Notes under the pieces: model-generated | Seen by the model: the letters and a program-made list of their open reading frames with translations, nothing else | Databases searched by the model: none | Told to the model about the DNA's origin: nothing | Program-made: the position numbers and the translations under genes | Assembly (NCBI GenBank): GCA_023957975.1 | Contig: JAMLGM010000011.1 | Location: 38,694-102,693, forward strand | DNA: 64,000 nt | Direction of reading: 5' to 3' | Source of the DNA: Microthrixaceae bacterium | GTDB lineage: Bacteria; Actinomycetota; Acidimicrobiia; Acidimicrobiales; Microtrichaceae | Shown: piece after piece, positions 15,413 to 24,572 of the stretch | How positions within the stretch are numbered: the first letter of the stretch is position 1 | Layout: each line of letters starts with the position of its first letter

Positions 15413-18292
15413 TCAACTCGTGGTCGTGCCGTTATCCCAAATCCTGAACAGTTGGCCGTTTGGGCCGGCCGTTCCTGCAGGACCGGCGTTCCCGTCGCCA
15501 GTTGCCGTGCCGTTGTGGTTCACCCCGCCGCCAGAAGCCTTGGTCGAACCGGCGCCGCCGGTGCCGCCCGAGGCCGCAACGGTTGAGCGGGTGTAGGTGC
15601 TGGCAGTAGCGCTGAGCGTGCCCGTGCCGACGTGGACAACCGAGATCGACGGACCGCCGGCGCCACCGCCACCGCCAGCACCTCCACCGCCGGCGCCGCC
15701 GCCGCCGCCACCGCCGCCACCGGCGGAGCAGCACGACTTGTCGCCGCCTATCGCTCCGGTGCCACCGTTGCCACCACGTCCACCGGCTTGGCCGGCGCCG
15801 GCGTTGCCGCCGGCCGAGGAGGTAACCGTCACCGACGTGAGACTGACCGAGGCGTTGCTCGCGTAGATACCGAAAGAACCACCGCCGGACACGCCTCCGG
15901 TGCCTCCGACACCGCCGTTACCGCCACCGCCACCGCCGGCACCACCACCGCCGGAAGCACTGGCGGTCTTGCCTCCGCCTCCACCACCGCCGCCGCTGCC
16001 GGCAACGCCGTTGCCGCCGTTACCGCCGTTGGCAGGCGAGAAAAGGTCGGAGGCGACCAGCGCGTTGGATCCGGCCGTACCCGCGGTTCCAGCCGCACCC
16101 GCACCCCCGGCACCCCCGGCACCCGCGCTCGTGCTGCAGCCCGTCGTCGATCCACAGCCGCCGTTTCCGCCGGTACCGGGCGAAGCGCCGCCGCCGTTCG
16201 CCCCGGCAGCGCCGGACCCGCTGTAGTTGCCGCCTGTTCCTCCGGATCCGCCGGCGTTGGTCGTGCCGGTCCCACCCGCCCCGCCGGCGCCAGGCGCCGA
16301 AGGCCCTGTGGCGTTGCCGCCGTTTGCCCCGTTGCCGCCAGATGTCGCTTGCGCTGGCGCCGTGGCAGGAGCAGAGCCAGCCACGCCCGTGCCCGCTGTC
16401 ACCGTGCTGTTCGTGATCGTTGCGCTTGAGTTGCCGACGACACGTACCCCGTATGCGCTTGAGCCCGAGCCCTGGGCATTGCCCGAAATGATCGTCGAGT
16501 TACTGATCGCCGCAGACGAGTTGCCGGCGATCAACACGCCCGTCGCGTCCTTGCCGGTCGCGCTCGTCACGGTCAGGTTGTCGATCGTCAGGCCCGTCGA
16601 ATTGGTGAGTGCGACACCGATGGTGCTCACGGTCGCGGTGCCGGTCACGCTGACGGTGATGTTGCTGAGCACTGTCGCTGGGACCGACGGGGACAGGTTG
16701 GTTGCGGTGATCCCGGCCGAACCGGACACCTGCACAATCGTCGGGTTGGGGGTCGCTGGGGTTTGAAAGCTGCTGTCCAGGCCACCTGTGACGGAGATTC
16801 CCTGTCGCATGACCACCGCGTCGGTGTAGGTGCCACCCGCGACCAGCACCCGGTTGAGCCCCTGGTCATAGGCCCGAGAGACGCCCTTCGAAATCGTCTT
16901 GCACGGACTGGTGATCGACCCACAGGCGCTTCCGTCAGAACCATCGGTGCGCACAAACACCTTGTCGGAAACGACGTTGACCGTGGCGAGCGCGGTGAAC
17001 GTCAACCCCAACTGATCGGTCGCCACGAGCTTGACCTGGTACTGGCCGACCGCGGTGAAGGTGTGTTGAACCGTCGACGTTGCGCCGTAACCGCACAAGG
17101 TGCAGGCGGCAACCGCCGCGGTTCCGTCGCCGAAGTCCCACGTCGTCGCGGCGTCGTTCAGTGGCTCCTCGAACGACGCGACCACACCCGTGAAGTCCAC
17201 CTGCTGGTTCTCCACCACGTTGATCGGCGGGGACGGGCTCGTGATCTGCGCCGTCGGTCGCCGAAGGCGCGGCGAAATCGCCGTCGAATACCAATTACTC
17301 CACGTGCCCTCGGAGTTCTTCACCCGAAGACCGACCTGATAGGCGGGACACGTGTCGAGCACCGTGGTGAACGTGCGTTTCAACACCGCACCGCTGGTGA
17401 GCGTCTCGGCACTCGGCCCGCCCGTGATCCCCGACCCGCACGGCAGGCCCTCGGTGGTGGGCCCGCCCTGGTCGAAATCCCATTCCCATTCAACGAGCGC
17501 GTTGCCGCGCAGGTCGCGAGACAGCGCCGGATCGAACGAGATCTCGACGTTTCGTTGCGCGTCGGCCGGAGAGAACGTGAACTTCGCCTCGGGCCTGCAA
17601 CCGGGACGGCAATAGGAGTCCGACCGCCGAGTCGCCACGGCAAGAATGCTTCGCAGCTCGGTATTGGCCGACTCGATCCTCAACCGCACGGTCTGACAAT
17701 CGGGGTCCAACGAAGCGCCGTCGGACGCAACACACGACGCCGTCGCCGCCGCAACCCCCTCGGCCAACCCCTCGCCGGTGGTCGCAGCGGTGGTCGTGGT
17801 GGTCAACAGCGGGTCGGTCTGCGTGAAATCGGTCGACCCGGTGACCTCGGCGTTCGGACACGCCCGTCGAAACAGCGTCTGGCCCTTGCTCGTCAACGCG
17901 GTCGAGTCCGCCGCGAGCGAATACACGATGCGCTGCTTGGTGGCGGTGACCATCACCAGCTTCGGTGAACCACCCGAGCCGGTTCCCCCGGGGCAATCGA
18001 GCATCGGCGACCCCGTGGTCGGCGTCACGATGACGAGCGCGGTCGCAGCGTCGTTCACCAGCGTGCGGTTGATCCGATCGGTGCCCGCCTGGTCGATCGC
18101 CCAGCCACGAACCTGGCTGAGCGAACGCATCGACGTCATCGTCCAACCCGCCAGGCCCGCCAGCAGAATTCCCGCGAGCAACGATGCGATCATCACCTCG
18201 ATCAGCGTGTATCCATGCTCGTTGCGGCGCCGATCGGTACGGCGGTGCGACGACGTGTGGTGCGGCGACGCGGTCAGGGAACGTCGGTGCAT
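15413..18292 (-). CDS. Large minor-pilin-like protein: prepilin helix, PKD folds, beta-helix, glycine-rich tail
   Basis: A 959-residue protein from ATG 18292, which follows GTGGAGG. A basic leader ends HG|YTLIEVMIASLLAG, a prepilin site with Glu at +5. A PilV/W-like region follows, then two PKD-like modules (VEWEWDFDQGG at ~265 and TTWDFGDGT at ~384). Next is a DUF1565/right-handed beta-helix region (VRTDGSDGSACGS, CKTISKGVSRA), and from ~645 to ~935 a Gly/Ala/Ser/Asn-rich region like mycobacterial PE_PGRS repeats. It is last in a three-gene operon overlapping the preceding gene by 19 bp. It could be a pilus-tip adhesin; that role is inference. Confidence 0.85.
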   Translation of the reverse strand: MHRRSLTASPHHTSSHRRTDRRRNEHGYTLIEVMIASLLAGILLAGLAGWTMTSMRSLSQVRGWAIDQAGTDRINRTLVNDAATALVIVTPTTGSPMLDCPGGTGSGGSPKLVMVTATKQRIVYSLAADSTALTSKGQTLFRRACPNAEVTGSTDFTQTDPLLTTTTTAATTGEGLAEGVAAATASCVASDGASLDPDCQTVRLRIESANTELRSILAVATRRSDSYCRPGCRPEAKFTFSPADAQRNVEISFDPALSRDLRGNALVEWEWDFDQGGPTTEGLPCGSGITGGPSAETLTSGAVLKRTFTTVLDTCPAYQVGLRVKNSEGTWSNWYSTAISPRLRRPTAQITSPSPPINVVENQQVDFTGVVASFEEPLNDAATTWDFGDGTAAVAACTLCGYGATSTVQHTFTAVGQYQVKLVATDQLGLTFTALATVNVVSDKVFVRTDGSDGSACGSITSPCKTISKGVSRAYDQGLNRVLVAGGTYTDAVVMRQGISVTGGLDSSFQTPATPNPTIVQVSGSAGITATNLSPSVPATVLSNITVSVTGTATVSTIGVALTNSTGLTIDNLTVTSATGKDATGVLIAGNSSAAISNSTIISGNAQGSGSSAYGVRVVGNSSATITNSTVTAGTGVAGSAPATAPAQATSGGNGANGGNATGPSAPGAGGAGGTGTTNAGGSGGTGGNYSGSGAAGANGGGASPGTGGNGGCGSTTGCSTSAGAGGAGGAGAAGTAGTAGSNALVASDLFSPANGGNGGNGVAGSGGGGGGGGKTASASGGGGAGGGGGGNGGVGGTGGVSGGGSFGIYASNASVSLTSVTVTSSAGGNAGAGQAGGRGGNGGTGAIGGDKSCCSAGGGGGGGGGAGGGGAGGGGGAGGPSISVVHVGTGTLSATASTYTRSTVAASGGTGGAGSTKASGGGVNHNGTATGDGNAGPAGTAGPNGQLFRIWDNGTTTS

Positions 18293-19842
18293 GTGATCCT
18301 CCACACCATCGTCGATGGCCACGACTTGAACGCGCCACCCAGGATGAACACCCAGCCGCCGGTGTCGGCAACCGGGCCGATGTCGGCAATCGGAGCGGGG
18401 GTCGGCGTGTTCGGCCCGTACCACTTCGTCGTGGCGATGATCGAGCCGTTCGTACGCTCGAGGGTCATCTGGCACTTCTTGCCGGTCGGGGCGTGGAACG
18501 CGTCGGCGAACGGAATGGGCAGAGGGTCATAAAGCGCCACCGACTCGCTGCCGACGCACCCCTGGAAATAGAAGTGCCACCAGCCATCGGTGCCGAGTTG
18601 CTCCAGGAACCTGTCCGAAGTGTCGGTCACCCCGCCGTAACAGCCGAGCGTCTTGTACACGGATCCCGTGACCTCGATGGTCTGCGGGGCGATCGTGGTC
18701 GTGGGCGCCGGAGTGGTGCTCGTCGGGGAAACGATGGAAATGACGATCGGATCCGAGGCGCCAACCCCGATCAGCCCGAGGCTGTCGGTCAGGCGGAGCT
18801 CCGCGGTGTAGGTGCCCGAGGAGGTGTAGGTGTGTGAGGTAGTGGCACAACTGCCGTCGGTGCACGACACCCGGGGCGAGCCGTCGCCGAAATCCCACTC
18901 CCACCGCACGATCGGCGACACCACCGGGGTGGGGCTCGTCGACGTGAACGTCTTGGTGGCTTGGGTGATCGTCTTGGGCGTCCACTCGAAGGTCACCGTC
19001 GGAGCGAGCGGCACCGAACTCGCCGGAGGCACCAGCCACCGCTCGGTTGCGGAAACCGTGACTCCCGACGAATCGGTGATCGTCAGCGTCACCACGGCAT
19101 CGAAGGAGTCCGAACGTGCCCGATACACACACCGTGCGGCGGGGTCGTTGGGGTCGGAGGTCACGATGGTGGTCAGACCGTCGACGTCGGGGTTCTCGGT
19201 GGAGGTGGTCGGCGGGTCGGCGGCGCACTCGAACCGATACTCGACGATGTCCCGCGGCGAAAACGACCCCTCGCCAGACAACTGGAACCCGTACAACACA
19301 TCGCCGGCGGTGCTGATCGGAGTGCCGACCAACACCACGAACATGTCGCGGGACAACGGTTCCGGATCGCGCTTCACCACGGTCGCTTCCAACGAACTGC
19401 CGCCGGAACCGACGCGAATCGTCACGTCCTGGGTGCCCTGATCCACCCCGGACTCACAGCCGGTGACATCGACGACCGTGAACGTCAGCGCAGTGCCGCC
19501 CTGATCGATCTGTTGTGAACTGAGTTTCGCCGCGTTCTCGTTTTTGTCGAACGCGTCCTGGTATTCGACCGTGTCCGCGCACCGCACGTAGGTGAGGCTC
19601 TTGACCACCTCGCCCATACCCGTCAACGCGATGCTGAGCCGACTCGTCTGGTTGCCACGAGCCGTCGACATCGAACTCGTCGCCAGCAGTGAGGCCAAAC
19701 CGCCGACCACCAGACCGATAATCACGATGGCGACGAGAATCTCGGTGATGGTCTCACCGCGTTGGGTGCGCGGCCGGCTCGTGCTGGGGCGTGGGGTGTT
19801 GGAGTGTGGCGTGCGGGGGCGTGGGGTTCGGATCATGCGCAT
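18274..19842 (-). CDS. Minor-pilin-like protein with PKD domain
   Basis: A 522-residue protein from ATG 19842, preceded by GAGGTGG. A long basic/Pro/Thr leader of 29 residues ends RG|ETITEILVAIVIIGLVVGG. It is a prepilin-type site with Glu at +5 but also an unusual Glu at +1 where Phe/Met is normal. The outer part has a PKD module (RWEWDFGDGSP, TSHTYTSSGTYTAELRLTD) around residues 310-365 and a Thr/Pro-rich linker. A cysteine-bearing terminal domain follows, with YKTLGCYGGV and MTLERTNGS. It overlaps the genes on both sides. It probably co-assembles with PilA as a minor pilin. Confidence 0.82.
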   Translation of the reverse strand: MRMIRTPRPRTPHSNTPRPSTSRPRTQRGETITEILVAIVIIGLVVGGLASLLATSSMSTARGNQTSRLSIALTGMGEVVKSLTYVRCADTVEYQDAFDKNENAAKLSSQQIDQGGTALTFTVVDVTGCESGVDQGTQDVTIRVGSGGSSLEATVVKRDPEPLSRDMFVVLVGTPISTAGDVLYGFQLSGEGSFSPRDIVEYRFECAADPPTTSTENPDVDGLTTIVTSDPNDPAARCVYRARSDSFDAVVTLTITDSSGVTVSATERWLVPPASSVPLAPTVTFEWTPKTITQATKTFTSTSPTPVVSPIVRWEWDFGDGSPRVSCTDGSCATTSHTYTSSGTYTAELRLTDSLGLIGVGASDPIVISIVSPTSTTPAPTTTIAPQTIEVTGSVYKTLGCYGGVTDTSDRFLEQLGTDGWWHFYFQGCVGSESVALYDPLPIPFADAFHAPTGKKCQMTLERTNGSIIATTKWYGPNTPTPAPIADIGPVADTGGWVFILGGAFKSWPSTMVWRITCTDVP

Positions 19843-20351
19843 GACGCCACCTCGCTCACATCGACCTGTCCCACCTGCCACGCGCACACCGTTAGCGTCG
19901 AACCGGTCAACGGGGCGGAACCCTGCTTGTCCTCGATCCGCACCCGTGCCAGGCCGACGAGCCTGCTGTTCGAGTGCAATTCGATGGTCGCGATTCGCCC
20001 GTCGGAGGGCACCGCAGTCAGCGACGAGCTTTCACACGTCAGCGAATAGGGGCTCGGAAGCCAGGTCGGATTCGTCGACCAGCGCCCGACGCAACTCACC
20101 CCGACCGCCGCGGGATCGAGGCGATACTCGCGCACAGCCCGTTCCAGGTGACCGTCGGCCTGGCGCCACGCTGCTTGCATCTGAATCGTGCTGGCGGTGA
20201 CTCGATTCACCGTGACCGAATACGCAGCGATCGCAATCGCGATGATGCTCGTCAGCACCATGCCGACGAGAACCAACACCAAGGTGGCGCCGCGTTGCGT
20301 TCGCAGATCCGGACTGCGGCGCTGCCGGCGGTGACGCGCTTCCAAGTCCAT
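19833..20351 (-). CDS. PilX-like pilus-associated membrane protein
   Basis: A 172-residue protein, first gene of the minus-strand pilin operon, with ATG 20351 preceded by GGGAGAG. A basic leader ends QRG|ATLVLVLVGMVLTSIIAIAI, a class-III-pilin-like start without Glu at +5, as in PilX/GspK-type proteins. The rest is a small extracytoplasmic domain with four cysteines (VSCVGRW, LTCESSS, VCAWQ, ASCA). Its stop lies inside the next gene. Assignment to PilX is by N-terminal layout and position only. Confidence 0.68.
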   Translation of the reverse strand: MDLEARHRRQRRSPDLRTQRGATLVLVLVGMVLTSIIAIAIAAYSVTVNRVTASTIQMQAAWRQADGHLERAVREYRLDPAAVGVSCVGRWSTNPTWLPSPYSLTCESSSLTAVPSDGRIATIELHSNSRLVGLARVRIEDKQGSAPLTGSTLTVCAWQVGQVDVSEVASCA

Positions 20352-20779
20352 ATGTGTCTCTCCCAGCGCTCGGGGTTCGGCGCCGAATTCGACGAAAGGC
20401 CATCTGACGGGGTGTCAGATAGCTAGGGGTCCTGGGCGCTGTCGCGGTGCCGGTTCTCAGGTTGGCCCGAGCCGGCCGGCCGGCGAGTTCAACACCCAAG
20501 TCGTGAGTAAGCACACAACTTGGGAGTTGGGTGTTGCGTGCGGGCCGTGGAAGTGGCTTGGCCCGCCGATGTTGTCGGCCGGAACGCCCGATTTCCCGGC
20601 AATAGTGAGTCCGCTTGCTCCAGCTGGCGACGACCACGAGCCTTGCCGGATGTCGACCCTTGCGAGTGTTTTCGCTCAACTTCTTGGTCCCACACCCAAG
20701 TCCAACACCCAAGTTGTGCGTAGCTGGGGAGTTGAACTGGTATGCTGAGCACCCGGTTGCATGAAGGACATGACCGTTG
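20352..20779. other. Intergenic region with ACACCCAAGT repeats and an extended -10
   Basis: About 430 bp between the divergent pilin operon and the AlbA-type ATPase gene. ACACCCAAGT occurs near 20491, 20693 and 20705, and CAACACCCAA near 20489 can pair with TTGGGTGTTG near 20527. TGGTATGCT at 20738-20746 is a plausible extended -10 for the ATPase gene. The repeats could be an operator; no protein-coding frame is convincing. Confidence 0.5.
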
Positions 20780-22540
20780 GTGGACCTCCAAGACCAAGTG
20801 GAAGCAGCAGTCGCTCGCTTGAGGCGCGCTCGGACGGACCTGCACGGCATTGAGGCCAAAGCAGCCGCTGGTGGCCTCCCTCAAAGTTGCATTGAGTCGG
20901 TTTCGGCATTCGCCAACGGAAGCGGTGGAATTCTCCTGTTGGGTTTGGACGAGTCGAACAACTTCGCCGCTGTCGAGGTCGACCACGAACGTTTAGCCGC
21001 CGACCTTGCATCAGCTTGTTCGGACCGCCTGGAGCCGCCGGTCAGGCCGGAGATCGACATCGTCGTGGTCGACGGTATGTCGATCGTGGCTGCGGTGGTC
21101 GACGAACTCCCATTCGCTCAGAAACCGTGCTTCGTTCGGACCCGAGGTATCGAACGCGGGTCGTTTCTGCGCACCCACGACGGGGACCGCGTGCTCACGA
21201 CGTATGAAGTCCACGTCCTGCTTTCCGCACGCGGTCAGCCACAGGACGATGCGCAGCCGGTCGCCGGCGCTACGGTGGCCGACCTCGACGAGGGCCTTGT
21301 CGCTGCGCTGCTTCGGAGGCTTCGAAGCACGCGAGGGGCAGTCTTCGCCAACGCGAGCGATGAGCAGATTCTCCGGCTCATGCGCGTCGTCGTAGATTGC
21401 GAGGGTGGCCAGGCCGTTTCGCTAGCGGGCCTGCTGGCCCTGGGCCGGTATCCACAGCAGTTCTTCCCCCAGCTGGATGTTACGTTCGTCGCATTCCCCA
21501 CAGTCGCCGGTGAACCGCTCGCCGATGGAACGAGGTTCCTCGACAACCAGTCGATCGACGGACCCATCCCGACGATGGTGGCGATGGCACTGACAGCGCT
21601 GCGGAGGAACATGAAGCGGCGGTCGGTGGTTGCCGGTTTGGGCCGCGAGGATCGGTGGGAGTACCCGGAAGAAGCGATCCGCGAGATCGTCGCAAATGCT
21701 CTGATGCATCGCGACTACAACGCCCTTGCTCATGGAACTCAGGTGCGGATTGCTCTCTACCCTGATCGGATCGAGTTCGGTAGCCCTGGGGGCCTGCACG
21801 GCCCGCTTGCCCGCGAGGATCTCCAGTCCGAGCCAGTCTCGTCTTCAAGAAATGCCCTACTAGCGAAACTTCTCGAGGATGTCGAGGTGCCGGGGACCGG
21901 CCGAACCGTTTGTGAGAACCGAGGATCCGGCTTACTCGCGACCGCGGCTGCGCTTCGAGAAGCGGGGCTTGAACCACTGGAACTGATCGACCTCGTCCGC
22001 GAGTTCCGTGTTGTTGTCAGAAACCACGGACTGCTCGATGACGACGCGATCCGTTGGCTATCCGAGATCGACACGACAGGGCTCTCCGATCGACAGCGCC
22101 TCGGCCTCGCCTTCTTGCACCGGCACGCGACGGTGACGAACCAGCAATATCGGGCGCTGACCGGCTGCGGCGCGCTGGACGCGACACGTGACATTACGGG
22201 TATGGCCGCCAGGGGCCTGGTCGAGAAGTCCAACGATCGACGTTGGGCGAAGTGGCACCTCGTCGCTGGCGACATGGCACCGACGAGCCAACCTCAGCTT
22301 GATTTCGGTGAGAAATCGAGACCGGCGACACGCAGAGGTCAGACGCGCGGTGACCGGCGGGGCGAGATAGCGTCGCTCCTCAGCAATGGCCCCCTGAGCA
22401 CTCGCGACCTGGCAAACCAACTCAACATGAGCCCACAAGGGGTCAGGAATTGGATCCTTCGCATGGAGGCCGACGGTCAGGTTCGTGGGACGGTCTCGAA
22501 TCGCAAAAGTCCAAAGAACCGGTGGATGCTCGTGACGTAG
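20780..22540 (+). CDS. Schlafen/AlbA_2-type ATP-binding protein (RecG-like)
   Basis: A ~586-residue protein. The N-terminal AlbA_2 domain has ALEFK-like TDLHGIEAKAAAGGLP, SVSAFANGSGGILLLGLDE and DRVLTTYEVHVLL. A central HATPase-like domain has PEEAIREIVANALMHRDYN and RIEFGSPGG. The C-terminus has winged-helix turns, including ISRG-like STRDLANQLNMSPQGVRNWI. The family is usually annotated as ATP-dependent helicase or transcriptional regulator and is frequent in defence and accessory regions. The start is GTG 20780 (or TTG 20777) with GAAGGA upstream. Alone on its strand, convergent with the coiled-coil gene. Its ACACCCAAGT repeats upstream may be autoregulatory. Confidence 0.8.
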   Translation: MDLQDQVEAAVARLRRARTDLHGIEAKAAAGGLPQSCIESVSAFANGSGGILLLGLDESNNFAAVEVDHERLAADLASACSDRLEPPVRPEIDIVVVDGMSIVAAVVDELPFAQKPCFVRTRGIERGSFLRTHDGDRVLTTYEVHVLLSARGQPQDDAQPVAGATVADLDEGLVAALLRRLRSTRGAVFANASDEQILRLMRVVVDCEGGQAVSLAGLLALGRYPQQFFPQLDVTFVAFPTVAGEPLADGTRFLDNQSIDGPIPTMVAMALTALRRNMKRRSVVAGLGREDRWEYPEEAIREIVANALMHRDYNALAHGTQVRIALYPDRIEFGSPGGLHGPLAREDLQSEPVSSSRNALLAKLLEDVEVPGTGRTVCENRGSGLLATAAALREAGLEPLELIDLVREFRVVVRNHGLLDDDAIRWLSEIDTTGLSDRQRLGLAFLHRHATVTNQQYRALTGCGALDATRDITGMAARGLVEKSNDRRWAKWHLVAGDMAPTSQPQLDFGEKSRPATRRGQTRGDRRGEIASLLSNGPLSTRDLANQLNMSPQGVRNWILRMEADGQVRGTVSNRKSPKNRWMLVT

Positions 22541-22621
22541 AGCGTTCGCGCCAACGTTCGGCTCGAACGTCGGTGGCTGGCGCGGGTGTGCGCTGGGGCG
22601 GCGGGCGGCGGTCGGCGGCTT

Positions 22622-22999
22622 TCAGCGCGTGTACGCGAGGATGAGTCCGACGGTTGCGATCGTGCCAGCCTGCATCGCGACCATGGTGCCGACCACCCAT
22701 CGGAGTTGCTTGGCGAAGCCCGTCGCCATCGCCGCGTCGATCTTGTCGAACCGGGCGTCGATCTTGTCGAACCGCGCGTCGGTCTTGTCGAACCGGGCGT
22801 CGACCTTGTCGAATCGCGCATCGGTCTTGTCGAATCGAGCGTCCAGTTCGGTGCGCAGGTTGTCGAGGTCGGTTTTGGTAGCGAGTTCGGCAGCGCCTTT
22901 TGTGGGGAGGTGTTCCATGAGAGTGTTCGCCGATTCTTCGCCGAGTGCGGCGGTGAGGTCTTTGTGCATTGCGAGTCGGCTCGCGTCGGTGACAGCCAT
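22622..22999 (-). CDS. Coiled-coil protein with 7-residue repeats and C-terminal membrane anchor
   Basis: A 125-residue paralogue of the protein at 8526-9083. N-terminus AVTDASRLAMHKDLTAALGEES aligns with the other's TEARRHEMYDGLIKSLGKET, and both have a (V/L)ATK(A/T)DL segment. Here the coil is made of 21-bp/7-residue units, ARFDKTD/ARFDKID, repeated six times, then a membrane segment VGTMVAMQAGTIATVGLILA. ATG 22999 follows GAAGGAA. Function unknown. It is convergent with the AlbA-type ATPase. Confidence 0.72.
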   Translation of the reverse strand: MAVTDASRLAMHKDLTAALGEESANTLMEHLPTKGAAELATKTDLDNLRTELDARFDKTDARFDKVDARFDKTDARFDKIDARFDKIDAAMATGFAKQLRWVVGTMVAMQAGTIATVGLILAYTR

Positions 23000-23190
23000 G
23001 TTGGTTCCTTCGTCGATGTGATCGTGGAGGAAACCGATTGCCGGGTTTCGAACGGCGCACAGGTCGGAGCCAACTGGCGGCGATCTGCGGTGCATTCGCC
23101 ATGGTACCCACGCGTTCGGTACACGCAAGCTCGCGGGCGGTGCTCAAACCACCCGCGTTCAGCCTTGGCCCTCAGCCCGAGGCTCGAGCG

Positions 23191-24291
23191 TCAGCCCCGG
23201 AATGGTGCGAGGGCCCGGTACTGGTCGGCGGTCGAGATCATGTCGTCATACAGCCCGCCGCCGTACGCCCCGCGAAGCTTCGCACCGAACACGAAGCGGT
23301 TGACGTCGTCGATGCTCGACGTGTTCGACAGTCCACCGATGGCGTGAATCGGCGCGTTCGGGTTGTTGAGGTTGGTTCGGATGCGATCGATGTTTTCGGT
23401 CGTGTAGCGGAACGCGTCTCGCCACTCCGAGGTCGCACTGCGGTTCGTCCAATACCCCATCGGCATCCACACGTCATAGAACGGCGCCAGTTCGGTCCAC
23501 GGGAACTGCGGCCAGTAGTTGAGGTTGAGCACCTCGGTCACCACGGGCGGCAACACGATCGCACCCAGCGGCATCGACGGATACGCCGCCCGCAGCCACT
23601 GCGACAGCGACACCAGGCGTGCGTTGCGGGTGGCGAGATCGACCACGGTCGATTCGATGTCCACCCCGATGCCATCGAGGCCCAACTCGGCGGTCTTGGC
23701 GAGCAGGTTCTGGTCGACGGCGGGATTCTCGAAGGTCGGCAGATACCAGCCGAACACCTTCATCCCCTTGCTGCGCGCTCGGCTGATGATGCGATTGAGC
23801 AGGTCGCGGTCGAGCACGTCGGTGCCGAAGTCGACCTTCGCGGTCTGGATCCACAACGCCGTGATGCCCGCATCGGCCATGCGATCGATGCGGTCGAGGG
23901 TGAACGGCGCGGTCGCCCCCGGGGACTTGAAGTTCACCCACGTCGGTGACCAGTCGTAGACGTCAACCCACGCGCTGGTACCCCGGGTGACCTCGGCTCG
24001 GGCCGCGCTCGACGCCGCTCGTTCCTGTTCGGCCTGCACCCTCGCCATCAGCTCGGCGTACTGACCGAAGGTCATGATGCGGGTCCACTTGCCGTTCTTG
24101 CACTGCAGGATGTGGGTGGCGTCGCGGCCGAACCCGCTGCCGGTGCAGCGCCGACCCGCCACCGCCACATCGCATGCGGTTGCGGTCACCAGCAACGCGG
24201 CGGCGATCAACACGACCACCGACCGACGTGCGCGGCGGGGAGTGTGCTGGGGCTGACGGTTCGTGTGGAGGCGGACGTCGGGGAGATTCAT
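23191..24291 (-). CDS. Secreted TIM-barrel glycoside-hydrolase-like protein, possible lipoprotein
   Basis: A 366-residue protein from ATG 24291. The N-terminal export signal SVVVLIAAALLVTATAC may contain a lipobox ending in Cys. From ~95 it reads as a beta/alpha barrel: WVDVYDWSPTW, MADAGITALWIQTAKVDF, ARSKGMKVFGWYLPTF, LGLDGIGVDIES, and DVWMPMGYW. These are the strand ends of putative glycoside hydrolases that act on polysaccharide, but no catalytic pair can be assigned with confidence. The ribosome site is weak. A family-2-type inverted repeat lies 58 bp upstream of its start. Confidence 0.65.
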   Translation of the reverse strand: MNLPDVRLHTNRQPQHTPRRARRSVVVLIAAALLVTATACDVAVAGRRCTGSGFGRDATHILQCKNGKWTRIMTFGQYAELMARVQAEQERAASSAARAEVTRGTSAWVDVYDWSPTWVNFKSPGATAPFTLDRIDRMADAGITALWIQTAKVDFGTDVLDRDLLNRIISRARSKGMKVFGWYLPTFENPAVDQNLLAKTAELGLDGIGVDIESTVVDLATRNARLVSLSQWLRAAYPSMPLGAIVLPPVVTEVLNLNYWPQFPWTELAPFYDVWMPMGYWTNRSATSEWRDAFRYTTENIDRIRTNLNNPNAPIHAIGGLSNTSSIDDVNRFVFGAKLRGAYGGGLYDDMISTADQYRALAPFRG

Positions 24292-24348
24292 GGTGCGCGA
24301 GCGTACCCACGCCACCGTCGCTGGCTGGCGCGGTCGGCTGGCTCTGTC

Positions 24349-24403
24349 CGCGAACTTTGTGCTGAAAGTGACACGTCATGTCACTTTCAGCACAAAGTTC
24401 GCG
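24349..24403. repeat. Inverted repeat, family 2 variant, copy 3
   Basis: A 55-bp inverted repeat with perfect 25-bp arms, CGCGAACTTTGTGCTG then AAAGTGACA, around a CGTCA loop. It shares the CGCGAA/TTCGCG ends and GACA/TGTC inner arms with 4394-4448 and 5872-5926 but differs in the arm middle. It lies between divergent genes. Confidence 0.93.
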
Positions 24404-24572
24404 GGCCGACGGCGATGGTGGCCCGCGAGGCGGCGGCGAGTCGGCGGGATGGCGGCGCACCCGCCCCACCCGGTTCGCGTCCGCGGCGCCCCGTCGGGGC
24501 GGTAGCGTGAGCGCAGAGCGCCGATCCCGCGGCGACTCAGGGGAACGCACAACACCGGGACAAGGGGACACC

